NCBI GenBank assembly: GCA_023435435.1
Contig: JAEYRW010000104.1
Coordinates: 10,242 to 74,241 of the forward strand
Source: Bacillota bacterium
GTDB lineage: Bacteria > Bacillota > Clostridia > Christensenellales > Aristaeellaceae
Direction of reading: 5' to 3'
Length of the DNA stretch: 64,000 nt
Positions 1 through 7,880 of the stretch are shown piece by piece (the first letter of the stretch is position 1; every line of letters begins with the position of its first letter). A program made the translations under genes and the position numbers. The notes below the pieces were generated by a model, which saw nothing but the letters and a program-made list of their open reading frames with translations, searched no databases and had not been told where the DNA came from.

Positions 1-251
1 ATGTTGACGCCGGTTTTCTCAAGGTAGCAGCCCTCGGAAATGCCGTTGCAGTCATGAACGGCAGGCGCATTCGCACGCCAATACAGGGCCTTTGTGCGCT
101 GGCTTCCGGTGTACTGCGTGAACCACCACGAATTGACCGCCCACTTTTTCGGGTCTTGTCCGTAAGACCCCATGATGTATCCGCATTTCGCGGAAAGGCC
201 CCAGCGCATGTAAGCCACATAATCAAGAATTGGTACCTTTTTCGTTGCCAT
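1..251 (-). CDS. Phage endolysin-like NlpC/P60-type protein, 3' end outside window
   Basis: The first 83 codons are open, running off the left edge. The protein begins MATKKVPILDYVAYMRWGLS and contains GYIMGSYGQ followed by a W/Y-rich stretch and HDCNGIS. A Y-x-x-G-x-x-G segment followed by a D-C-x-G motif is the usual layout of cysteine peptidoglycan hydrolases of the NlpC/P60 type carried by clostridial phages, where the Cys is the nucleophile. The start is an ATG with AAAGAGG just upstream. It follows the tail-fibre gene and its terminator, the normal place for a lysis gene at the end of a phage late region. The family call rests on the N-terminal part only; the catalytic His is not in view. 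Confidence 0.6.
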   Translation of the reverse strand, partial: MATKKVPILDYVAYMRWGLSAKCGYIMGSYGQDPKKWAVNSWWFTQYTGSQRTKALYWRANAPAVHDCNGISEGCYLEKTGVN

Positions 252-280
252 GAAATACCTCTTTCCTGCCGCAAAGGCAT

Positions 281-313
281 AAAAAAGCACCTATGGGATT
301 TACCCATAGGTGC
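281..313 (-). terminator. Rho-independent terminator after tail fibre gene
   Basis: On the minus strand a perfect 11-bp stem (GCACCTATGGG paired with CCCATAGGTGC) is followed directly by six T. It lies 16 bp past the stop codon of the tail-fibre gene and before the lysin start, so the lysin probably has its own promoter or depends on read-through. Confidence 0.9.
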
Positions 314-328
314 ACCCTCCCTGTTTCC

Positions 329-2416
329 TTACGGAATCATCGCGACCCACTGGATACCCGGGGACAGGGCGCTGCTGTGGTCGTTAAAGATGCGTACTGT
401 GAACCCGGTTGTGGTTGCAGAACCCGAAAGTACCGCTGCGCCGATCTTCGCGTAATTTTTGTTTGCGCCTGATGCACACATAATTGATACAGCGACAAGC
501 GGCGCGGCTGGAAGCGCTGGGCTGAATGTAACTTGAATATCCTTGTAGCTGTCCGCAGCGATGCTATCCGCCCATAATGATCCGCGCCGTGCCCCTAAAG
601 CAGTCAGGGCGGCGGAGGCCGATGTCGCACCGGTTCCGCCGTTGGCAACAGGCACCGCACCCGTGGTGTTTCCAAGACCAAGGGTGTTCCGAATCCCCGC
701 TGTGGAGGTCTGACCGGTACCGCCTCGCGTGACCGGGAGGGTACCGGACGTGACGTCGGATGCAGTATGGACATGACTGGCCGCTGCCGCGCCAAGATTT
801 GAGCGTGCGGTCGCTGCATCTGCTCCCCCGGTGCCACCATTGGCTACCGGTACCGCGCCCGTTGTGTTGCCAAGGCCAAGAGAATTTCGGATGCCTGCCG
901 CCGTGGTCTGCCCCGTGCCCCCGTTTGCCACAGGCACCGCGCCCGTGGTATTGCCAAGACCCAGCGCGTTTCTCACACCTGCCGCTGTCGTTTGACCCGT
1001 GCCGCCGCGTGTAAGTGGCAGCGTTCCGGAAGTGATGTCACCCGCTGCATGGCTGTGGGAGGATGCAGCCGCACCAAGATTCGAAAGGGTGATCCCTAAG
1101 TTTGTCCGCGCCGTCGCGGCATCCGTTGCCCCTGTACCGCCCCGCGTGATCGGCAGGGTGCCCGCGTTGGCCTTGCTTATGTCAAGCGCCGTGACGCTCA
1201 GGGAAATGTTCCCGCTGCCGTCAAAGCTCACGCCGGATGCCGTAGCGCCACCGGTGATTGCGATGGTGCGCGCGGTGGCAAGTTTTGTCGCTGTGCCCGC
1301 ATTGCCCGACACGGACGTAGGCACATCAGCGGTGGTGTACTGCCGGTAGAACGCGCCCCATGTGCTGCCGTATCGATTGCGGAAGTACACTTTAGGCGCA
1401 GTGGTCACAAACTCCACAAATTGCTGATACGTTCCCGCGTGCTTACCCACGAACAGATAAAAGGCGCTTGAGGTTGGGCAGTTGGACAGGGTGGCAACCG
1501 TTGCGTTTGCCGGGCAGAAATACACGCCGGTGGTGGTGTAGTCGTTCATATCGGCGCTTTCAGGAATCTCAATCGGTTCCAATGTGCCAAGTGTGATGTC
1601 CGCCGTGCCGTTGAAGGGAACGCCATTGATGTTTCTTGCCGTTTGCAGTTTTGTGGCCGTGCCCGCATTGCCCGTAACGGAGGTCTGCACCGGGTGCACA
1701 TGATCCTCCCGGGCGCTTTTGCCGTTGTCTGTGCCCGCATTGGCCGTGCCGGGGGCAGAAGGCAGCGCTGAACCCAGCATGATATGCCCGAATTCCGATG
1801 CCGACGCCTTGCCGTATGCACCCACCGTGTCGGTGTGGGAGGTGGGAGGCACGCCAAGATTAGAACGTGCGGTAGACGCATCGATGCCGCCTGTACCGCC
1901 TTCTGTGACGCCCACGGTGTCATTGTTCGCTGCCGTGACATGGCCCTGTGCATTCACCGTGAGCTTCCGGTAAGTGCCCGCGCCTACGCCGCTGTTGGGG
2001 TGGGAGTAGTTGTTGGCGTTTGTCGCCACACCGTCGAGCTTTGCTTTGTCCGCCGCCGACATGAGGCCGTTTGCCGATGTGGTTGCGGCGTCGGTGCTTG
2101 CCGCGCCGATGTTCGACCGGGCACTCGCAGCATCCACCGCACCAGTGCCCCCCTTGATGACGGGGACAACGGGCAGGCGTGCTGAATTCATGATGCCAGT
2201 GGTGAGGTTAGAAGCATCGTTTGCGCCAAGGTTGGCGCGTGCTGTGGCCGCATCACCGCCACCTGTACCACCCTTTGCGATGGGTGCCACACCCGTCATG
2301 GTGGCGAGGTCGTGCGTGTGGGCGTCGAGGATGTCCCAGTTGAAATTGAAATCCGCACGCTTTACGGCGTCGGATGCTTCCGGCTTTTTGAGGCCCAGAA
2401 TGGGCGATAGAATCAT
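329..2416 (-). CDS. Phage tail fibre protein with GGTG/ARxNLG repeats and a pyocin-knob-like domain
   Basis: 695 residues, starting at an ATG behind GAAGGGGG. Residues 1-30 (LGLKKPEASDAVKRADFNFN) resemble the N-terminal attachment segment of clostridial and phage tail fibres. The body is a chain of modules of the form GGTGxxxAxxAR(S/N)NLG, often ending in SHxH, of the kind that builds trimeric fibre shafts. Near residues 280-365 a non-repetitive stretch (MNDYTTTGVYFCPANATVA onward, ending WGAFYRQYTTADVP) looks like a pyocin-knob carbohydrate-binding domain. The C-terminal ~70 residues (ARRGSLWADSIAADSYKDIQ onward) resemble a receptor-binding tip. Three near-identical ~100-bp DNA repeats lie in the 3' third. 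It is odd that the gene directly upstream is the integrase rather than a baseplate gene. Confidence 0.88.
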   Translation of the reverse strand: MILSPILGLKKPEASDAVKRADFNFNWDILDAHTHDLATMTGVAPIAKGGTGGGDAATARANLGANDASNLTTGIMNSARLPVVPVIKGGTGAVDAASARSNIGAASTDAATTSANGLMSAADKAKLDGVATNANNYSHPNSGVGAGTYRKLTVNAQGHVTAANNDTVGVTEGGTGGIDASTARSNLGVPPTSHTDTVGAYGKASASEFGHIMLGSALPSAPGTANAGTDNGKSAREDHVHPVQTSVTGNAGTATKLQTARNINGVPFNGTADITLGTLEPIEIPESADMNDYTTTGVYFCPANATVATLSNCPTSSAFYLFVGKHAGTYQQFVEFVTTAPKVYFRNRYGSTWGAFYRQYTTADVPTSVSGNAGTATKLATARTIAITGGATASGVSFDGSGNISLSVTALDISKANAGTLPITRGGTGATDAATARTNLGITLSNLGAAASSHSHAAGDITSGTLPLTRGGTGQTTAAGVRNALGLGNTTGAVPVANGGTGQTTAAGIRNSLGLGNTTGAVPVANGGTGGADAATARSNLGAAAASHVHTASDVTSGTLPVTRGGTGQTSTAGIRNTLGLGNTTGAVPVANGGTGATSASAALTALGARRGSLWADSIAADSYKDIQVTFSPALPAAPLVAVSIMCASGANKNYAKIGAAVLSGSATTTGFTVRIFNDHSSALSPGIQWVAMIP

Positions 2417-2582
2417 GTGCTGCCCCCTTCATGGTGGTGGTGTGTCAATGGTGCAGGATAACGGGTTTGTGCTTTTCGCTGCCGGTTTGTGGTTCTGCAC
2501 GAACCCCCGAAGCACTCCACCACCCACCGCCTACCGGCACGGGGGATAGTCTCATCATGCAGCCGCATGCTCAAGGCATGGG

Positions 2583-2617
2583 CAAAATAAAGGACGGCCC
2601 GACGTATCGAGCCGCCC
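2583..2617 (-). terminator. Terminator after integrase
   Basis: On the minus strand GGCGGCTCGA pairs with TCGGGCCGTC (two G-T pairs) around a TACG loop, followed by CTTTATTTTG. It sits 37 bp past the integrase stop and isolates integrase transcription from the tail fibre. The rest of the 237-bp gap (2417-2653) holds no recognisable promoter or gene. Confidence 0.75.
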
Positions 2618-2653
2618 CACCCGGTATCCGCAAATATCCGGGGCAATCCCTGT

Positions 2654-3631
2654 TTAGTCCCAAGCGATTTCTTCAACCGCTTTTTCGAGGTCTGCCATTC
2701 CCGGCGTTGTATAAATCATCGTCATGGCAATGTTGGGGGAGCCGTCCTTTTTGAAGTGCCCCATGAGTTTTGCGATAACGTCAAGGGAAACGTGAGCTTG
2801 CGCCAAATCATGACCGAATGTATGCCGCAACGTGTGGCAGGTCAAATGCGGTAGTTGGAGCGTGTCCCGGTAAGATTCCACCATGTGCTGAACGGCTCTT
2901 GTGGTGGACTGTTCCGAGCGTTGCGAGGGGAACAGGAAGGGTGACGGATTATCTTTCCTGCTTTCAAGGTAACGGGTGAGGACACCGCGCACCTCTTTGT
3001 TCAAGGGCACTGTTCTGTCTTTGTCACCCTTGCCCTTGATGTAGATGCTGCCCTTGTGCGGTGTGATGGTCATATCCGCCACCCTCACATCGCACAGTTC
3101 CTCAACGCGGAGGCCCACGCGAAGGAAGGTCAAGATGATTGCATAGTCCCGAAGCTGTGCGGCCACCTGCTTGTCGGTGGGCGTGGTGCCGATGGTGGCC
3201 TTCACGCGACGCGCTTCACGAAGGACGGCATTCTGTTCGCTCTCTGAAAGCCACTTGATGACTGCCGGTGCCTTTGCCGGACGCTCGACGTAGGTAAGGG
3301 GATTGTCCACCATGTGCCCGGCTTTGACTGCCCAGTTGAACAGGGCGTTGATGTGGCGAAGGGTAAGGCAGACAGTCGCGTTTTTGTAGTGCGCGACAAG
3401 CCACTTTTTGAAATTTGATACGTCTTTTTGAGTGGCAAGAATGGGGGGCTGGCACCCCCCGGCCCCCCCGGTGGTGGGGGTACCTGAAAGTGCACTTTCA
3501 AAATCGTTCGCGCTCATGAAAGTTTGAAAGCGATTGAATGATGTGATATAGCTTGTGATGGTCTTGTCATCGACACCACGCGCACGGATACCCTCAAGGA
3601 ATGAGGCCACCAAAGCATTGACAGTACACAT
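2654..3631 (-). CDS. Tyrosine recombinase/phage integrase
   Basis: 325 residues from an ATG with GGAGGTG ten bases upstream; a GTG six codons earlier overlaps that ribosome binding site and is less likely. An N-terminal SAM-like core-binding domain (from TVNALVASFLEGIRARG) is followed by the catalytic domain. All the family's active residues are visible: Arg in GLRVEEL, Lys in KGKGDKDRTVPL, the HxxR in CHTLRHTFG, His in KLMGH and the Tyr in TMIYTTPG. The length and lack of a long N-terminal arm domain resemble XerC/D-like integrases. Between the two subdomain halves is a Gly/Pro-rich linker encoded by G/C runs (3443-3480). It has its own promoter and terminator. Likely role: integration and excision of this element. 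Confidence 0.9.
   Translation of the reverse strand: MCTVNALVASFLEGIRARGVDDKTITSYITSFNRFQTFMSANDFESALSGTPTTGGAGGCQPPILATQKDVSNFKKWLVAHYKNATVCLTLRHINALFNWAVKAGHMVDNPLTYVERPAKAPAVIKWLSESEQNAVLREARRVKATIGTTPTDKQVAAQLRDYAIILTFLRVGLRVEELCDVRVADMTITPHKGSIYIKGKGDKDRTVPLNKEVRGVLTRYLESRKDNPSPFLFPSQRSEQSTTRAVQHMVESYRDTLQLPHLTCHTLRHTFGHDLAQAHVSLDVIAKLMGHFKKDGSPNIAMTMIYTTPGMADLEKAVEEIAWD
3443..3480. repeat. Tandem G/C-run hairpins inside the integrase gene
   Basis: Plus strand: G6-CTGGCA-C6 (3443-3460), a perfect 6-bp stem, followed by C7 ... G5 (3463-3480), a second stem. Homopolymer runs of six and seven bases encode the linker of the recombinase. A 16-bp perfect palindrome, TGAAAGTGCACTTTCA, follows at 3485-3500. 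Confidence 0.6.
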
Positions 3632-3653
3632 AAAGGGCAGCACCTCCACGATA

Positions 3654-3751
3654 GACTATGACAAGTATTTCTGGAGATATGCCCCCGGTTTTCTTGTCAT
3701 TTGCTGCCCTTATTATACTAGTCTTGTCATAGTCTGTCAAGTGACTATGAC
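3654..3751. promoter_or_regulatory. Operator-like inverted repeats upstream of integrase
   Basis: GACTATGACAAG (3654-3665) and its exact reverse complement CTTGTCATAGTC (3723-3734) form a 12-bp perfect inverted repeat. Partial copies are CTTGTCAT (3693-3700) and GACTATGAC (3743-3751). One full copy fills the spacer of the integrase promoter and the other lies in its leader, the layout expected for a repressor pair or recombinase-binding sites. The binding protein is not identifiable here. Confidence 0.65.
3712..3740 (-). promoter_or_regulatory. Integrase promoter
   Basis: On the minus strand TTGACA (3740-3735), 17-bp spacer, TATAAT (3717-3712): a perfect match to the housekeeping consensus. 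The spacer contains GACTATGACAAG, so a protein bound there would block polymerase. The predicted leader is about 75 nt. Confidence 0.85.
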
Positions 3752-3755
3752 CAAA

Positions 3756-4175
3756 TTACTCCTGCGAATCTGTAAGGCCGAGGCGTGCCTTGAGGTCATC
3801 CACATCCTCAAGAATGGCCTCCGTGGTTCTTTCATCGGTGACATGCGCTGTGACGTCCTGTACGTCCTTCAACCGGCCCCGGTTTTTAAGTGCAAGCTCG
3901 ATAGCCTTGAGCTTCGAGCCGTCCGTCTTAGCCGATTTCGCCAACTTCCGAACCATCCGGTAAGCGTCCGTCATGAACGCCTCCATCAACTCATCAGAAA
4001 TCTCATTGACGGCCTTGTTAAAGTCGGGAATCGAACGCCACCGCTGCAAGGTGACTTCATGGACGCCGATTTCCGCCGCAAGATCGCGGTAGGATCGGCC
4101 TTCTTCGTTGTAGGCAATGAGCTTGACCGCCTCCATCTGCTGAGGCGTGAGGTTATAGGGCTTCCTTTTCGGCAT
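3756..4175 (-). CDS. HTH protein resembling phage terminase small subunit (phBC6A51-type)
   Basis: 139 residues, ATG preceded by AAAGGGGG. Residues 4-60 (YNLTPQQMEAVKLIAYNEEG, then YRDLAAEIGVHEVTLQRW) form a helix-turn-helix of the kind found in phage terminase small subunits and related phBC6A51-type proteins; the remainder is charged and helical, ending DDLKARLGLTDSQE. A terminase small subunit would recognise the packaging site for the large subunit, but no large-subunit gene is next to it in the direction of transcription; the integrase is. It could therefore be a regulatory HTH protein instead. Its stop lies within the cluster of inverted repeats that controls the integrase. Confidence 0.55.
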   Translation of the reverse strand: MPKRKPYNLTPQQMEAVKLIAYNEEGRSYRDLAAEIGVHEVTLQRWRSIPDFNKAVNEISDELMEAFMTDAYRMVRKLAKSAKTDGSKLKAIELALKNRGRLKDVQDVTAHVTDERTTEAILEDVDDLKARLGLTDSQE

Positions 4176-4232
4176 AGAAGCATCCCCCTTTGTTAATATT
4201 GTGAAAGGGTTTTTATTTTTCAGGGAGGGCAC

Positions 4233-4785
4233 GCGTCAGGCGGCTTTTGTCCACCATGCACTAACCACTCAAACACTCCCCCACTCAAACCCTTCCTTTG
4301 TAATCCACCAAATACTGCATCAGTAAAAGGTGTAATTTTCAATTACAGTTTATACCACCATGAAAAGGGCAGTAAAGCTATAATGCCTTATTGCCCTATA
4401 TTCAGAATACTCTCATAACCAGATATTATATTAATGCAATAATATATTTATTCAGTTAATCATATACCTAGTTAATATAGAATACCGCTTACTATATCTT
4501 AATAAACTTAAATACAATAATCCCTATATACTATGTTATTAATAATCTATAATACTATATATCCTATAATACTATGTTACTATATAATCTATATTCTATA
4601 TAATACTTATTAACCAGAATACTGTATATACGTATTATACTTTATACTGTATTACTGTTATACTGTAATGCACTTATACTGTTGGCCTCCCTCCCTCACT
4701 TATAAGGGCGTTTTGCGACCACTTTTACAGCCTCTCTCAAAAATTTAACACACCATAAGGTTAAGCCAATGTCGATAACCAACAC
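4233..4785. other. Extremely AT-rich non-coding region with imperfect repeats
   Basis: About 550 bp without a gene. From about 4430 to 4680 the sequence is almost entirely A/T in a G+C-rich genome and is built from recurring words: ACTATGTTA at 4530 and 4571, ATAATCTATA at 4542 and 4584 (period 41-42), CTATAATACTAT at 4547 and 4564, and several TATACTGT/TACTGT words at 4620-4682. Every frame is stop-laden. Possible roles are a phage replication origin, a packaging site or an integrase-associated site; the sequence alone does not decide. Confidence 0.7.
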
Positions 4786-5088
4786 TTAGGTGGTCATGTG
4801 TCCGTTATAACTGACAGGCAATTCCCCAATTTCAGCCTCATCCTGCCGCAAGTCCTCGACAATTTCGGTGGCAGGGGTGGCCTCTCGAATGACGTATTCT
4901 CCCTCAATCGCTTTCGATATGGCAACATTCATCAACTTGCAGATAAGACTTTGTAGCTCGTTGTTATTTAGTCCATCAATAAACAACTCACCATCTTGAG
5001 TTATAATCACATACTTTTCAATTTGCGCGGTTTCCTCACCTGCCACAGATACCATACGCGCAGTAACTTCCGAGATAATCTTATTCAT
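4786..5088 (-). CDS. Hypothetical protein, element-borne
   Basis: 100 residues starting at the ATG of MNKIISEVTARMVSVAGEE, which has AAGGGG upstream; an in-frame start nine codons earlier lacks one. I do not recognise a family. The sequence has an N-terminal beta-rich stretch (KYVIITQDGELFIDGL), a helical middle (ELQSLICKLMNVAISKAIEG) and an acidic tail. There are no membrane segments or Cys motifs. It lies between the AT-rich region and the putative element boundary, and its base composition is clearly lower in G+C than the chromosomal genes to its right, so it is taken as part of the mobile element. Confidence 0.55.
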   Translation of the reverse strand: MNKIISEVTARMVSVAGEETAQIEKYVIITQDGELFIDGLNNNELQSLICKLMNVAISKAIEGEYVIREATPATEIVEDLRQDEAEIGELPVSYNGHMTT

Positions 5089-5198
5089 AAAAAACCCCTT
5101 CTTGTTGCATAGCATCTACTTCCAGCATTGTGATGGCCTTAACGCTTATTTATAGGCTATCACATTCCGGCGAGGGCGTCAAGCGTCGGGATAAAATA

Positions 5199-5459
5199 TC
5201 ACAAGGATACGAAATAGCGGTATTCAATTCTATACGGTACGCCCAACGCTCCAAACCGCGTAATGATTTTTGTCCGTCCGGTATCTCTTTTATTGACCAT
5301 GGTTCCGCCGATATAGCCGGCGTTCTTGGACGTGATGTCGCCGTTGTAGCCGTTGTTCAGCGTAATGCCGAGTTCGCTCGCGACCTCGTGCTTCATCTTG
5401 GACATCGCCTGCTTTGCCTCGGGCACATTGACCTTGTTGTTCGAGCTATTGGAAGCCAT
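5199..5459 (-). CDS. Alpha/beta-type small acid-soluble spore protein with replaced C-terminus
   Basis: 86 residues; ATG behind GGGAGGAAAG. Residues 12-57 match alpha/beta-type SASPs, which coat and protect DNA in dormant spores: PEAKQAMSKMKHEVASELGI, then GYNGDIT and GGTMVNK. In the neighbouring paralogue the sequence continues KRMIEDYERR and stops at 69 residues. Here homology ends abruptly at about position 57 and 29 unrelated residues follow (RDTGRTKIITRFGALGVPYR onward), encoded by lower-G+C DNA. No other frame restores the SASP ending. This looks like a gene whose 3' end was displaced, probably by integration of the element to the left. Whether the hybrid is functional is unknown. Confidence 0.8.
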   Translation of the reverse strand: MASNSSNNKVNVPEAKQAMSKMKHEVASELGITLNNGYNGDITSKNAGYIGGTMVNKRDTGRTKIITRFGALGVPYRIEYRYFVSL

Positions 5460-5501
5460 CGTTTCTTTCCTCCCTATCCCTTTTGTCCTGTCGGGGCCCG
5501 G

Positions 5502-5711
5502 TTACATTCCGGAGCCGGAGCTGCGGCGCTCGTAATCCTCGATCATCCGCTTCACCATCTCGCCGCCGACGTGGCCGTTCTCCTTGGCCGTGAGATTGCC
5601 GTTGTAGCCCTTCGTCAGATTGACGCCGAGCGACTGCGCGACCTCGAACTTCATGTTGTCGAGTGCCTGCTTGCTCTCGGGCACAACCTTCTGGTTGCTG
5701 GACCTTGCCAT
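5502..5711 (-). CDS. Alpha/beta-type small acid-soluble spore protein
   Basis: 69 residues, full length for the family. Both conserved blocks are present: PESKQALDNMKFEVAQSLGV, which contains the glutamate-serine site cut by the germination protease in this family, and GYNGNLTAKENGHVGGEMVK. It binds and protects spore DNA and is degraded at germination. The start is the ATG seven bases after GGGAGGTG. That ribosome binding site lies in one arm of an inverted repeat (5721-5761). It stands 42 bp upstream of the altered paralogue, so the two are probably co-transcribed. A forespore sigma promoter is expected but could not be assigned. Confidence 0.92.
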   Translation of the reverse strand: MARSSNQKVVPESKQALDNMKFEVAQSLGVNLTKGYNGNLTAKENGHVGGEMVKRMIEDYERRSSGSGM

Positions 5712-5720
5712 TCCATTTCA

Positions 5721-5761
5721 CCTCCCGCTCAAGTCTGACGATATTTTGACCGGGCGGGAGG
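5721..5761 (-). promoter_or_regulatory. Inverted repeat masking the SASP ribosome binding site
   Basis: CCTCCCGC (5721-5728) and GCGGGAGG (5754-5761) are a perfect 8-bp inverted repeat with a 25-nt loop. In the minus-strand transcript the downstream arm is the Shine-Dalgarno sequence of the SASP gene, so folding would hide it. Read on the plus strand it is followed by TTTTT and could act as a terminator for antisense transcription. Confidence 0.4.
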
Positions 5762-5809
5762 TTTTTAGACTGGCAATTCTAAGCTGTTCACAAGTGGAAA
5801 ATTTGTATA

Positions 5810-7810
<2,001 letters not shown>

Positions 7811-7834
7811 TCGATCTTCGCCCTCAATAAGAAT

Positions 7835-7865
7835 CGCGGGGCGGGCGAAACGGCCCAACCCCGCG
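7835..7865. repeat. Intergenic hairpin between fakA and recG
   Basis: CGCGGGG (7835-7841) pairs with CCCCGCG (7859-7865). No T-run follows on the minus strand, so it is not a convincing terminator for fakA; it may stabilise or attenuate the transcript before recG. Confidence 0.4.
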
Positions 7866-7880
7866 CGTTTTTCTGTTTCG

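Noticed and set aside
2417..2580. tRNA-like sequence or phage attachment site in the gap before the tail fibre
   Set aside because: A GGTTC/GAACC hairpin resembles a T-arm, but no acceptor, D-arm or anticodon stem can be built and no repeat of the core is seen in the window.
2413..2676. 87-residue minus-strand ORF between integrase and tail fibre, its stop overlapping the tail-fibre start
   Set aside because: It spans the integrase stop codon and the strong integrase terminator, has no ribosome binding site and no recognisable domain; the ATGA overlap looks like coincidence.
4430..4690. CRISPR array in the AT-rich region
   Set aside because: The repeats are imperfect, overlapping and of irregular spacing, with no constant repeat/spacer alternation and no cas genes.
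5199..5459. Frameshift as the cause of the altered SASP C-terminus
   Set aside because: None of the other frames after position 5290 encodes the missing KRMIE-type ending, so the 3' DNA itself has been replaced.
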